A stretch of DNA of 64,000 nucleotides from Aquatica leii (GCA_035610365.1 CM069435.1:12079123-12143122), one strand, 5' to 3'. Numbered from the stretch's first letter, positions 44,174 to 56,039 are shown. Numbers and translations are program-made. Notes: generated from the sequence alone by a model not told the origin.

Positions 44174-47100
44174 ATGATTCAAATCAAAATAATCCAAATT
44201 AATCTAAATAGAGGTCAAGCTGCACACGATCTGCTAATTGCTTCCTCAAAAAAAAAATTAACATAGACGTGGCTATCACCTCTGAACCTGTAATAAAAAA
44301 TATAATAAATAATAACGTATAATAAAAAATGTGAAAATACATTTATCAAAAGCAAAAATAATTATTTTACCACGGCAGCAGTCGAAGACACAGACCTCTG
44401 GGTGTGAGCCTGAATGAAAATAAATACAAAGACGTGAATTCCTTTAATTAATTAACTATAACATAATACACTATTTACATTAAAGAAAAAATGAACATTA
44501 TTTGAATCAAAACATTATTTAGGGATTAAAACAATATTTGGGCGCCAATCACCTTTAAATTGGTGATGAATAACAAGCATAAAATCTTATACCTAATTAT
44601 TAATTGATATTAAATGCGAAAGTAGTAAACGTTTAAGTTATTATCGAGTATGTTTCCCGAAAAGTTTTAACAACACAATTTAATTACTTGAATTCAAAAT
44701 GTAACAAGTAGTATTAATTCCAGTTGACTCACCATATTTAATATGACGTTATCGGATATCTTCTATTTTTAGCACATTCTTTGTTGAAGTGATAAGATTC
44801 TTCAAAACGAATGTAGATTTCCAAACACAACAGCAGGCATAAAACCAATGTATAAATTCAATGAATAATAAACTCCAATAACGGAAAATCCAGTAAATAA
44901 AAGACAAAACCAAAATAAAAGATCCAGTAAATAAAAACCGAAATAAAAGCAAAGACCCTAAATATAAATAATTAGAATGGTTTTTAAATGACATGATGTA
45001 GTTACGCTACATCGAAATGCAACGGCCTTGAAATAAATTCTTTTGTCTAATTGTATTGCGTAACATTCTGAAATCACTAAAAATGTTGAATTCAATAAAA
45101 AAATTATATCAAAATAAAGGTAAACTCACCAGCAATTAGATGGAATGAATAAAAATTAAATTATATGCGTTTTTACGCCATAATTAAGAAAATTTGTCTT
45201 CCTTTCAACAATCACGTGAAATACCAAAGATGGCTCAAACGGAAGTCCCCACTTTGAGTCGACTCTCAATCGTTTCGAAACACGACGCGACGTTGCCAAA
45301 CTGAATAAATTTACGTGCAATATTAGTTGCAGAAAATAACCGAATGTAAAATTGATTTTTAATGTAATGAACTCTAACGGGACGTTACAAACCTCTAACT
45401 AAATCGAAAACAGATTTAGCCATACTTATAAGCAACAACAAACACAACTGCGAGAAAGTCGAAAAGTCAAAACAAAAATAGAAAACTTCATTATATATAA
45501 GCTGCCTAAATGCGAGGCTAAAAGATTCGAAAACTACTTACTATCTCTAACTAATATAATACAAGATCAGAAAAAAACCTTAATAATAGCGGGTGATTTA
45601 AATGCAAAATCCTCTTTGTGGGGTTCATATAAAACAGATCAAAGAGGAGACATTTTTGCAAGTTCGATGGCAACCCACAATCTGTTTGTATGCAACAGAG
45701 CCCTACATATAGTTGTCATAATAAAAAATCTGTAATTGACATAACTCTTGCGTCAATGGTAGCACTACCTAATGTCCACGACTGGAAAATTTTAGAAGAT
45801 GAAATCATCAATACATAACATTTAACTGTAACAATTTAAGCAAGATAAAAAGTTGGAAGCAGATCGGAAACGAAGGATGGAATACAACCAATATGCATAA
45901 AAAAATCTTCAAAGAGAATTAGAATCAGTTAATATCAATCATCATGTGTGCGACATCAGCCTATTCAAAAGAAAAAAAACACTAACAAAAAAAGTATACT
46001 GATGTAATGACTACATAAAACAATTAAGGCAAAATGCATAAAAGCAAGAGGACTCTACACGAGGTCAAACCGTGAAGAGAATGAATCACACAAAGTAAAT
46101 CTGTAGGTATGTAAAAAAGATTTGAAATTAGCAACTAAGAAATCCAAAGAAAAAAATGGAAAGAGCTATGCAATAAAGAAGAGGGCCCATGGGGTCAAGC
46201 CTACAGAGTTTTTCTTAAAATCGTAAAAGCATGCAAACCAGTAAAACTAAGGGCATAATTACACAACAAATCGCAAAACTGTTCCCTCAATGCAAACTTA
46301 ACACATCGGATAGAGAGTAGATGAGACAGCTGTTTACCCGTTCAGCATAGAAGAGGTTGTAATTGTCGTCAATAGAATGAATACCAAATCAGCACATGGC
46401 CTAGACAATAATCCCTCAAAAATTCTTAAGCTGGTAGTAGAAACGTTTACTAAAAGAGTACTGAACATAATGACTCAATACATCAAGGAAGGCTCATTCG
46501 CAGAAAGGTGAAAGATCGCAATAGTGATTCTACTCCAAAAGGTCAAAGACAACAACGTTACTGGATATAAACCAATCTGGCTACTAGACAATTGGAAAAC
46601 TGCTAGAGCAACTAATCTTACTACGGTTGAAAAAAGAGTTGCATGAAAAAGAATTCTCTCAAAATAACTAGTTCGGCTTTAGAGAAGGCAGTTTAACAGA
46701 AAACACAGCAAAAGTTAAGATAACTATACATTTTAATATAAAAAGGTTGATAGCTCTAATAAAGTAGATGTACGAAGCGCGACAATTGACTAGACAAAAA
46801 CTTGTGAAAAATAACTTATCTCTCTATTTGACGAACATCCCGTCCAACTGCCTAGAAAACAGATACATACAAGTGTTAGGAATACTCCAACTGATGTCTA
46901 TGGGAGTCCCGCAAAGATCTGTGCTGGGCCCAACATTTTGGGATATCATCTACGATGGTAAAAGTTCCATGTACATCACTGATGATGACCTCGCAGTTCT
47001 AGCCCGTGTGAGCAACAAAAGCAACTTAAGAGAGAATGTCAATGCAACACTAGAAAGAATAAGCGAATGGATATACACTGGGCACACCTTAGCTTAGCGC

Positions 47101-47830
47101 CAGAATCGACGGAGGTTATTCTTCTCACCGGTAAGAAAATGATAAACTCAGACACAATAAAATTTAAAATAAACAATACGGTAGTTTACCCTCAGCGAAT
47201 TTAAAGTACTTACGGATAATTATTGACAAAAATCTAAAATTTGAAAATCCCATAGAATTTGTTACCAATAAAGCTCAGACATGCATACAAAATTTGTCAA
47301 GAATTGTGGCCAATACATACGGAACAGAAGACGGAAAAAGACAACTCTCAGCCATTAGAATCTGTTCAGCGTATTGAACGATAAGTACAGAAACAGTTGG
47401 AATGCTTGCAAGAAGAATCCCGATTGACATATTGACGGAGATAAGAGCCTTCCTTAAAAGAGAACCAAACGCAAACAGAAGCTATACCAAGGAAATGAGC
47501 CTAAAGAAACAGCAACAAAGATGGGCACAACATAAAGTCCGGATGACTGAATAAAACGCCTATTCCTTGAAATCAGCGGCTGGTACCTCAGAGGACACGG
47601 TGACATAAGTTTCTACCTGACCCAAATACTTAGCAGACATACCTGTTTTAATAGCTACTTGCACTGGTTTGATTTATCTCCTACAGAAATGTGCGAATTA
47701 AGCCATAGGATGGAAGATACTCCGGAACATTTTTTGTTTGAATGTAAATACTTGACCATTTCACAAAAAGCAATAAGATTCTTCAGAAACAAACATCAGC
47801 GAAGATAAAGAAAAATAAAGACCTAAAGGG
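44174..47830 (+). pseudogene. R1-clade ORF2 (endonuclease, reverse transcriptase)
   Basis: MIQIKIIQINLNRGQAAHDLL (in two pieces, from 44174) is the typical R1 endonuclease start. FTTAAVEDTDLWV follows (~44375). The LTR interrupts at 44457-45389. After it come FENYLLSL (~45525) and TLIIAGDLNAKSSLWGS (~45580-45630, catalytic GDLN). In RT, EEVVIVVNRMNTKSAHGLDN (46347-46410) and SMGVPQRSVLGPTFWDI (46888-46940, Gly to Arg change in PQGSVLGP) are clear. The YADD box reads ITDDDLAVL (~46977-47003). SEWIYTGHTLA follows. The C-terminus has FLTQILSRHTCFNSYLHWFD and MEDTPEHFLFEC (47607-47745), the R1 zinc-finger-like end. Multiple stops and altered catalytic boxes make it dead. Confidence 0.8.
44457..45389 (-). 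mobile_element. LTR-like insertion, family D
   Basis: On the minus strand it starts TGTAACGTCCCGTTAG (45389) and ends about TATTATGTTATA (44457). The R1 endonuclease reads on either side. Inside, GCTGGTGAGTTTACC resembles a splice donor. GATTGGCGCCCAAATATTG recalls the start of a tRNA-Lys-type primer-binding site but lies ~100 nt inside the unit. Families A and C share this arrangement (donor-like site, then TGGCGCC, then ~100 nt to a TAACA-type end). No clean target duplication (TAAC versus AACC). Confidence 0.6.
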
Positions 47831-48179
47831 TCAAGTAATGCTTAGGTGTGGTCCTGCAGTTCAGGGGCCAAAGCCAGGGTTTTTATCTCGGTAGGTGTAC
47901 TCAAGAGAGAGCAAATCCGGCTCTGATGAACAAAATCACAATCAAATATATTTTTGCCCTCGGTCCAATTGTAATTATATTAATTGTATAGAATATTTGA
48001 AGCGTTACAGGGTAAGCTATTGCTGTCGTTTATTAAAATTCGTTCGTAATTCTTTCTTCATTTTAACAGCTATTTTTCCTCCACTTCGAGCATATGTACG
48101 TTTTCGATAAAGGGGATATTTGAATAATAATTCTTATTAAGCAATCACGTTACCGTACACGTGCGCTTTCGGAAGGCGG

Positions 48180-49202
48180 TTTCCACGACACGAAAACGGG
48201 GTCTCGCTAATCCTTCCCGGGGAAGATATTACTACACGTGGATGACACGACTAGGTTATCAGCCACCTGTTCTACGTTATTATTTATCTGATTCGATACA
48301 CAGAAGTTCGGTTGAATACCAAAGGCAGACGTTGATTGTGTTATCAACCACCTGTTCTGATTCGCTGCGTACAGTAGTCGATACACCGGTTTATATATAT
48401 ATATTTAATGAATTATTAATACTAATTGTTTTAGCCTAATATCCTTTGTGAGTTGGTGTGTGACACGATTCGTGTTTAATGTTTATTACAGGCCACTGAA
48501 GGGGAAAAACGTTTTTCTTCGTGCTAGTGGATGCTGAACTGCGGGTGAGTTACTTTAATTAATCTTATGTATATCGTTGTCACGAAAAATTACTCACAAA
48601 CTTTTGATTCATATTAACGTTCGTAAATGCATGTAATGTGTAGCTACCAATAAGGTAATTATAATCATTGAATTTACTGTATCGCATACTGTGTGTGGGT
48701 GAAGGATATTTACTTCGATTTACTTTAATTGTGTGTGGTGGGTTGCCGATACTGTAGGCATCTACGTACTGAATCTTTTATATAATTCTATAAATTTACT
48801 TGTTACGAAATCAAAGTTTAATACCGTTGTTAATGGTTATTGTTAATTCTTCTAGTCTTTAGTATCTCCGAATTCGATGTATAGCGACTATTTTGTTACT
48901 ATAAGTTAAACTGTGATATCTGTTAACTATAATCTGAAAGTGATTAAATTTGTTAATTCTCTCTCTAATGGTTATTGTTCCCTACGAACTAATTTGGGCT
49001 ACTCGAACAGCCGAGTAGAGGGATTACGAACCTTCTAGTGTGTTACAAGTTTGAACCGTTCTGTTGTGAGCGAAACAAAAGTATTGCTTTGGATCAGCTC
49101 TGGCGCCCTGAAACATCTTTTCTGTATTTATTGTGGACCTCCCCATCTCCGACTATTGTGAGTTGGCCGTGCAAGGTTCGTAAAACCAAAAAGCTTGTAA
49201 CA
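48180..49202 (+). mobile_element. LTR-like repeat, family C copy 2
   Basis: It is homologous to 19400-20230. Shared marks are CACGAAAACG (~48187), CGTTGATTGTGTTATC/CGATTGCGATACC, GTCGATACACCGG (~48368), CTGCGGGTGAGTTAC (~48538), GGTTGCCGATACTGTAGGCAT (split: GGTTGCCGATACT, ~48741), GCTCTGGCGCCC (~49098), ATCTCCGACTATTGTGAG (~49145) and the end GCTTGTAACA (49193-49202). The left end is not fixed. PLE 3 follows within 150 bp. Confidence 0.6.
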
Positions 49203-49349
49203 AGACACGAAAAAAGTTAAACTACGTTTGATAGAAACCTTTACGCCGCGTAATATTAACAACAGTAAAACTATAGTAGAACTCAGATTTCTACGAGTCG
49301 CATTTGTAACACAATCTTCCATTCTGGATAATTCCCGTGTTGTCGTTAT

Positions 49350-50510
49350 CACACAAGCTAAGTTTTCGTCACACGTCGCAGTGAGCATCTTCAGAGTCCG
49401 AAACAAACCGATTTAATCAATAAAACTGGTTTCCAATCTCCGGTTAAAGGAAAAGTAGAACTTGGGTTATTAAAATAATTTTTAATTATTCCAATGGATA
49501 CCCTAATTTTTCGCTGATATTAATTAGAAACATTAGCCCAAATCTTACTGTTTTCAAACATAATTTGATGACCTACTACGTGTTCCGCCACCGCTGACTT
49601 AAAACATGACTACATCTTTGATGCTCCTTAATACGAATTTCCTCGCATCTACCCGTTTCTCCTATATATGCACGACCACAAAAGCAAGTAATACTATAAA
49701 CGCCGTCAGATTAAAAACTAATAACGTCCTTCACTGGATTTAAGAGTTCACCCAATTTAGGAAGAGTAGAAAACCGAGTAAGAAAGTTGTGTTTAGAAAA
49801 CATTTTCTTATACGGTCCGTGGTACCTTTGACATAAAGTAGATAAGCGATAGACACTGGTTGAGACATAGATTCCGTTATTACTCTTGGTTGTTTAATAC
49901 TTTTTCTATTGTAATTGTTTGTGCCTAACACCTTGCTTAGATAATTTAAATCTTTGAAACAGCTCTGTACATTAAAAACAATTCACTACTGATAATTTCT
50001 AAGAAGGGTGATGATAAGATATATCTATCTGTATCAGTAAGTTTTCGATAAACTAAATTTGATAATGAACCATCTTCATTTTGACCAACTAAAACGTTCA
50101 AGAATGGTAACTTCTAATTCCATAGGAAAACGAATATTTTGATGAATTGAGTAGAAGGACAATGTTGCCAAATGACAAAGGTGTCATCAGCGTACCTGTA
50201 CCAGCACTTGGGTTTTAGATAAAATGTGGATCAAAGTTTTTTCTCAAAACCTTCCATAAATATATCAGCAACAACCCGTGAAAGCGGAAAAGAAATTCTT
50301 TTCTTGATTCTGAAGTGATGCCAAAAACATTCGGTTACGGTTCAGAAAAACCAACTTCAGCACCAGTAGAATTAGAATTCAATGAATAATTTGAAGGATC
50401 GAATTCTGAGACCTGATCACAGACCCATGCGGGCAGATTATTTTATATTTCGTCATTTAAGTAGTCTATACAGTAAATTGAAACTTGTGGTAGGTAGTTG
50501 AAAATCTTAT
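49350..50510 (-). mobile_element. Penelope-like element 3 relic
   Basis: Minus-strand RT motifs: VVADIFMEGFEKKL (~50275-50235), then KPKCWYRYADDTFVIWQH with YADD at 50194-50183. Then comes VSIAYLLYVKGTTDRIRKCFL (two pieces, ~49860-49800), the linker before the endonuclease. The endonuclease has GVYSITCFCGRAYIGETGR (49710-49655) and RIKEHQRCSHVL (~49640-49605), the GIY-YIG core in PLE form. Stops and frameshifts are frequent, and the N-terminal half of RT is missing or unrecognisable. A hammerhead-like core lies in its 3' tail. Confidence 0.75.
49355..49400 (-). ncRNA. Degenerate hammerhead-like motif in PLE 3 tail
   Basis: The minus strand has CTGAAGA (49394-49388), then GCTCAC (49386-49381), a TGCGAC loop and GTGTGA, then CGAAAAC (GAAA at 49367-49364). 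The inner CAC/GTG pairs of stem II hold, the outer ones do not, and the ACGT mini-stem III is lost. The position in the PLE tail supports the call. Probably inactive. Confidence 0.4.
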
Positions 50511-50542
50511 AACTTCCATCATAAACTGAAACAAAAAGATTA

Positions 50543-52312
50543 AGTTATGTTAAAAAGTTGGTATGTTAAAATTTTTCGAGTATAAAATTTGTCCTCGACA
50601 CGCCCACTTTCCGTGGTTCACTGTCAAATTTTAAAAATACGATTATATTTTCTTTCGGTAACGTTTGCGCAAACAGACCGCGTCTACGCCCAACAACGCT
50701 TTCATCATTAAGTTATTTCACGCAATTCCAAGTGAATAAGCATTCAAATTTTGTGTCTATCTCAGCGAAAGCTTAATTGGGGTAAGTGGTTTTTTTTGTA
50801 TTAAGGGTTTAAATTGATTCTTTCATAATTGTCTATAGCGGATTTCCATACCCCCCACCCTAACACGTTTCCTTTATCGGTAGAGATAACAAGTGTAACG
50901 TTTACATTTTTTTGATTGAATACTTCTGATTTAATTTAACATTTTTGGAGTCTCTGCGTGCGCAAATCGCTGATGCACATTACTCGTGCGTGATTCGTAG
51001 CCATATTGTTTTAAGTCATCTTCCGTTGAACTTCCAAAAGAAGCGGATGTTCCTGCATAACGTGTAGAAAATTTCCTCATGTTAAATTTGAACTGTGGAA
51101 ATCTGCTTTAGTAGTCATGCACTGAAAATATCCGCTTTAGTCGCTTTATTTTCGCTTTCGTCTGTTTTACTTTCGCCTTTGTTTGTTTAAAGAAACCCGT
51201 AATCTAAAAGGGGTAAGTGATTCCTTTGTTCTTTACACGTGGTGTGTAACCTTTGGATTTTGCGTTTTAGTTTTTTTACTATGGGTTACGATATACTCTG
51301 GTTGATACGTTCGATTCGATTTGTTTGAATACGTACAATTAGATGGTTTACGGTGTACGTTTTTAGAATACGAATATTACGATTTATGTACGATATGATT
51401 ATGGAAAATTTATGATACGTACGTTCCCTCTATAAGTTTTATAAAGTTATGGTTAATGATCATCGATCTAAGGTGATAGGATAAATCAAATTATACGAGA
51501 ACAATAGAAAGTAAATCCGGAAGATTTCCAAGTATTGCGTAATTCAATTAAGTCACGTGATGACCACGCCAATGCGCTGAAGTTGCGAACAGCAACAAGT
51601 GATAACTAACCTTCAATGACACGTATGTAAATAACTTAATTAAGTATTCGTTTTAAGATTTGTTTGTTTGCTTTTTTTTTGGTTTCAATATTTAACCATT
51701 ATTAATATAAAAAATATTGTTGCGTCCAACTTATATTCCAAATTATGTTTCAAATTATATTTCAAATTAAGTCAAATTAGAATTGTAAATAGTAGTGTAC
51801 GAGTAGAATACCCCGACCCTGATTATAATTAGTAATATTGCTCATCGCTCTAATTTATTGTTTGTGTGTTTATATGTTAATAAAGCCATAAGAGCTAGCA
51901 CGGTGCATTATTTTTATTATTATTATTTTAATTATGATTATGTTACATAAATGGCACTATAAAAGTTAATAGTAGTTACACAAGCTGTAATTAAACCATT
52001 CACACCGTCAATGGGTTGGAGGCATTTACGATTTAAATTTCTTTTGGAAGGAACTTTTACCATCAATTACTATATCAAGTGGAGGAGAAACGCGCATTCA
52101 CTACCTTCAATAATTGTATGATTTATCAACTGAATTTACTCTTGATAACGCCGTATGTACGTTTTTGTGTTAGCTTTCATATTATGTTTTAGGTAATACA
52201 GGTACGGAATTACATAATCCCCTTCTAGATAAAACATAACTGTAAGTATTACAATTTCTATTTTTGTAAGTAATATTTTGTTGGTCATGTCGATTGTTAA
52301 AATGACCGTACG
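50543..52312 (+). mobile_element. LTR family A copy 3, truncated, with nested LTR B
   Basis: It begins GTTATGTTAAAAAGTTGG, like copies 1 and 2. It shares GAGTATAAAATTTGTCC (~50578), GAAAGCTTAATTGGGGTAAGTGG (two pieces, ~50767), AATCCCCTTCTAGATAAAAC (~52217) and ACTGTAAGTATTAC (~52239). The distance between the two marks is about 1.1 kb more than in the other copies, explained by the family B LTR at 50894-51947. The right third is missing: similarity stops near 52312, where the satellite region starts. Confidence 0.7.
50894..51947 (+). mobile_element. Solo LTR, family B copy 3
   Basis: It starts TGTAACGTTTACATTT and ends GATTATGTTACA. It has the family marks TTAATTTAACATTTTTGG, GGGGTAAGTGATTCC (~51208), GGTTTACGGTGTACG (~51344), GATCATCGATCTAAGGTGA (~51455), AATATTGTTGCGTCC (~51713) and GCACGGTGCATTA (~51897). 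It is nested in LTR A copy 3. No matching target duplication (CAAG versus TAAA). Confidence 0.8.
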
Positions 52313-52329
52313 TCATTTTAATTCTTCAA

Positions 52330-52565
52330 TTTTGAATCAAGAGTAAAACTACCAACAAATATATTAATTCTGAATTAAAATGTTTGTTGATAATTTTAAT
52401 TAATCAATTTCAATTGGCGCTGTAGGTTGCGGAAGTTGAGTACTCTAAGCAAACTATAGTGCAAGTTTACCACTATTTAGAGTACTCACAACCTCCGCAA
52501 CCTACAGCGCCAATTAAAATTGAAGAATTAAAACTATCAACAAACATTTTAATTCAGAATTAATA
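52330..52565. repeat. Large palindrome with GC-richer core
   Basis: The core arms AATTGGCGCTGTAGGTTGCGG... (52412-52449) and ...CCGCAACCTACAGCGCCAATT (52477-52515) are almost perfect inverses over about 38 bp, separated by about 26 nt. The inverted similarity continues outward through AAAATGTTTGTTGATA and its inverse TATCAACAAACATTTT, giving arms of roughly 85-100 bp. Confidence 0.9.
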
Positions 52566-52900
52566 TGTTTGTTGGAAAAATTAATTCGTGATTTAAAATT
52601 GAAGAATTTAAATTATCAACAAACATTTCAATTCAGAATTAATGTTTTTTGAAAAAAATAATCCGTGATTTAAAATTGAAGAATTTATATTATCAACAAA
52701 CATTTTGATTCAGAATTAATATGTTTGTTGGAAAAATTAATCCGTGATTTAAAATTGAAGAATTTAAATTATCAACAAACATTTTAATTCAGAATTAATA
52801 TGTTTGTTGGAAAAATTAATTCGTGATTTAAAATTGAAGAATTAAAATTATCAACTAACATTTTAATTCTATCATTTATAATGTAAGTTGTTAAAAATTA
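52519..52900 (+). repeat. Satellite array, ~78-bp unit, about five copies
   Basis: Units begin GAAGAATTWAAATTATCAAC at about 52520, 52601, 52678, 52757 and 52836, 77-79 bp apart. Each contains AACATTTTAATTCAGAATTA and GTTTGTTGGAAAAATTAAT. The same unit recurs inside the foldback element at 53390-53670. Confidence 0.9.
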
Positions 52901-53009
52901 GTTTACTAATTTAACTAACAGTTAAAAACATCATTTTTTTTAAACTAACATTTTAAATGTGGTAAAACTCAATATTATACATTTTAATTAAATCTTTCAG
53001 TTACTTTAT

Positions 53010-54003
53010 TGTTTTGCTATTAAATACTAAATTTGTTTTGCTACAATTTTAAACAAAATTCAATTTTTATCAAGTTTATTTTCATGTTTGTCTATTTATT
53101 TTAATACATTAAAACTGTTTGTTAAACAAACTCAACACATATAAATTGTTAGCTGAAAACGTATTTACTAATGCAATATAATTTCCCCAAAATTTTCTAA
53201 CAGTCATATTAAACACTTTAATTTAAACTGAGAAATAAAGTATATGAATAAACATTTCAGTTCATGTAACACTTTTTATTTAACAAATAAAAAAATAACA
53301 ATCATTTAAATTAGAGAATTAAAATATGTGTCGGATTAAAATGTTACATGAATTAAAATGTTTGTTGATAATTTTAATACTTCAATTTTGTTGGAAAAAT
53401 TAATTCTTGATTTAAAACTGAAGAATTTAAACTATCAACAAACATTTTAATTCAGAATTAATGTTTTTTAGAAAAATTAATTCGTGATTTAAAATTGAAG
53501 AATTTAAATTATCAACAAACATTTTAATTCAGAATTAATATGTTTGTTGGTAAAATTAATTCTTGATTTAAAATTGAAGAATTAAAATTATCAACAAACA
53601 TTTAAATTCAGAATTAATATGTTTGTTAGTAATTTTGTTCTTGATTTAAAATTGAAGATTTAAATGTAACATGTAACATTTTAATTTAACATGCATTTTA
53701 TTTCTACAATTTAAATAATTCTTATTTTTTGTTTGTTATATAAAAAGTGTTACATGAATTAAAATGTTTGTTCATATACTTTTTTTCTCAGTTTAAATTA
53801 AAGTTTTTAATATGATTGTTAGAAATTTTGAGCAAAATGTATTGCATCAGTAAATACGTTTTTTTAAATAATTTAAATGTAATAAGTTTGTTTAACAAAC
53901 TATTTAAATGTACTAGAATAGACAAACATAAAAATAAACTTAATAAAAATTGAAGCTTGTTTGAATGCAACGGAATTAAATTTGGTAATAACAAGCAAAA
54001 CGG
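53010..54003. mobile_element. Foldback element with internal satellite units
   Basis: Left arm 53010-53395 and right arm 53650-54003 are inverted copies of each other. Examples are CGTATTTACTAATGCAATA (53159) with its inverse at ~53845, TAAACTGAGAAATAAAGTATATG with its inverse at ~53778, and GTTTGTTAAACAAAC (53118 and ~53888). The ~255-bp centre is three to four units of the 78-bp satellite seen at 52519-52900. No coding sequence. It has the structure of a foldback or tandem-repeat-bearing MITE. Confidence 0.8.
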
Positions 54004-56039
54004 CGTTCCATAAAATTGTTTTTAAGTAGAGAATCTTTAGTTTGTACCAGTATAAATAATTTCAGTGTATTTTTTAAAATCACTCACCGATTCAGCGAAA
54101 GTTTACTGATCCGCTCTTCTTTAACCTGAAAAAAAAAAACAAATTTAAGTTTTTAGACACTTAAAAGATTAGAACATCAATTTGATGTGTTCTAAACGAT
54201 CTATGTTAAACTTTGTTATCAGTACGTAACGAGTTCTTGTTTGCAAAGCTTAGTATAAGCTTGTTACTAAGGTTCAGTCATGTTGAAAAATACCATAGTA
54301 AACTAAAGATAAACTTGTATTTGTTTACAACGAAACAACGTAATAAAAAAGCTGTTGTAATTTAATAGAATAATCAAAGTTGTCAAAAAATATATTCACG
54401 TAATTTAATAAATTGTTGTATTATTGTTTTCGAAATACCAAAAGGCATTAAGATAAGGCGCTCCAAACTTGTTGAATAATGTTTTAGTAAGGCTTAATGA
54501 AATCTAAAATACCACAAAGGGATTTAAACCGAAATTTAATAAGCATACACAATTGTGCATCGTTGAATTGTTTAAGAGAAGATAACAACAAAATACGTTT
54601 AAAAAATTTATTTAGAATTCAACTAATGCCTCCCGCTGCGTTACAATTTGTCTACAGCGAATTGTACGGCGCAGGGTGCATATTCTATGCACTCCCGCTG
54701 TTTTATGATACAAACTTTAGCTCGACAATTTTAGATATGATAAAATCGAGAAAAAAAACGACGTTTCGACAAAAACTTTATTACTCAAAATGTCCTAAAT
54801 TAAAATAAAATGAAATTTTAAAAAATGCTACTAAAACATAAAGATTAAAATTAAACTTTAGTTGAATAAATTTATTTATTCAAACCAAAAAGTAAAGCGA
54901 GAAACGAAAGATTTAACGAACACGCTAATTATTTTATGCGAGAATTAGTTCAAATCTAAAAATAAAAATAAATTCCAAGCGTGTAGTCACGCACTATTTT
55001 ACAACAAAAGGTTTTATCTCTATTTGTCTATTCTAGAATAAATGTCAATTATCAAAGTAAAAGCTTTTCGCAGTAGTGTAAAAAGCTCTCTGTAATCCTA
55101 TTAAACGTTAAAAATCAAAGGAAATAGTTATATTTTATTATTTATTCAGTTGCATTAAAGCAATTCTAGTGATATTTATAAACGTTAAAAAGCTTAATAC
55201 AAAAGAAAATGCCGTTGTAATTTTTTGTTAAAATCAATTTTGTAAAGCGTTTTAAAAATTGATGTTTAAGTAACTGTTGACAGCATTCAATTAATTTTAC
55301 TTTTTACATACAGTTTGTTTCAAACTTGGCAAGTAGTTATTTATTAAAAACTCCTAAACAAGAAAAACCAATAAAAGTTTTTTTTTAAGTTAAAGTATAA
55401 TAGAAATATAGCGTACAGAGCTTATTTTTTTTTTAACTAAAATTACCTTGTCAATATAATATTAAAACAATCAACTTAAACGTTATGAGAATAATTTATG
55501 TATCTTAAATTATTATAAATATTATTAATTTAAAGTTCAGTAAAAAATGTAAAAATAAGTAAAAGGTTATAAATACTAAGCTTTATAAAAAAGAATTTAC
55601 TTTAATAAGTTAGATTGATTGACGCTCGGTTATTTTCATTTAAAATCGACGTTAATAAAAATTGTAAATTGTAAATTTTTCTCAAGAAATTAATCAAGAA
55701 ACAACTACTAGCATTAACTTAACAACGTCAGTGCACGTTTATTCGCATAGTAGAATTTAAAGAAAGTTAAATTTAACTAGTAACATATGTATATTAAATG
55801 TATTGTTTACAAATTATTCAACAGTAACTAATTAAAAACAAGTCTCCTAAGGTTGTTAACACCACGAATAAAAGTAAACTGTTCTAAGAAATGCACATTT
55901 CGTTTCAGCAATTTGCTAATACCAAAAATAAAAATTACTACTGACGTTAAATTAAGTTGCTATTCTAAGAACACATTCAATACACTAGATAATATCTCAA
56001 AGATTACGTATTTATAGATGTATAAATGTAAGTAATATT
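54004..56039. other. AT-rich region with a short hairpin cluster
   Basis: Mostly featureless AT-rich DNA. At 54632-54694 two hairpins lie side by side: CCCGCTGCGTTACAATT against AATTGTACGGCGCAGGG (54660-54676), and GGGTGCATA against TATGCACTC. They fall within a 103-codon frame (54497-54808, contains MPPAALQFVYSELYGAG) that I do not recognise; the frame may be chance. Confidence 0.4.

Larger units (their letters stand above)
42311..47930 (+). mobile_element. R1-clade LINE, interrupted by LTR D
   Basis: This is a two-ORF non-LTR retrotransposon of the R1 clade. The gag-like ORF1 with zinc knuckles ends near 44100. ORF2 (APE endonuclease, RT, C-terminal zinc finger) runs from 44174 to about 47830, with the 933-bp LTR inserted in the endonuclease. 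The 3' UTR is probably up to ~47930. Not inserted in 28S rDNA, so a dispersed member of the clade or an old relic. Confidence 0.8.

Noticed and set aside
46975..47004. CTGATGATGACC as a hammerhead core
   Set aside because: It is the coding sequence of the RT active-site box (ITDDD) of the R1 element.
47915..47960. CTGATGA at ~47922 as a hammerhead core in the R1 3' region
   Set aside because: No GAAA box with a supporting stem II follows at a workable distance; AAAATCAC is found instead.
54497..54808. 103-codon frame as a host gene
   Set aside because: Contains two hairpins, no recognised domain and no flanking gene signals; left as undetermined.
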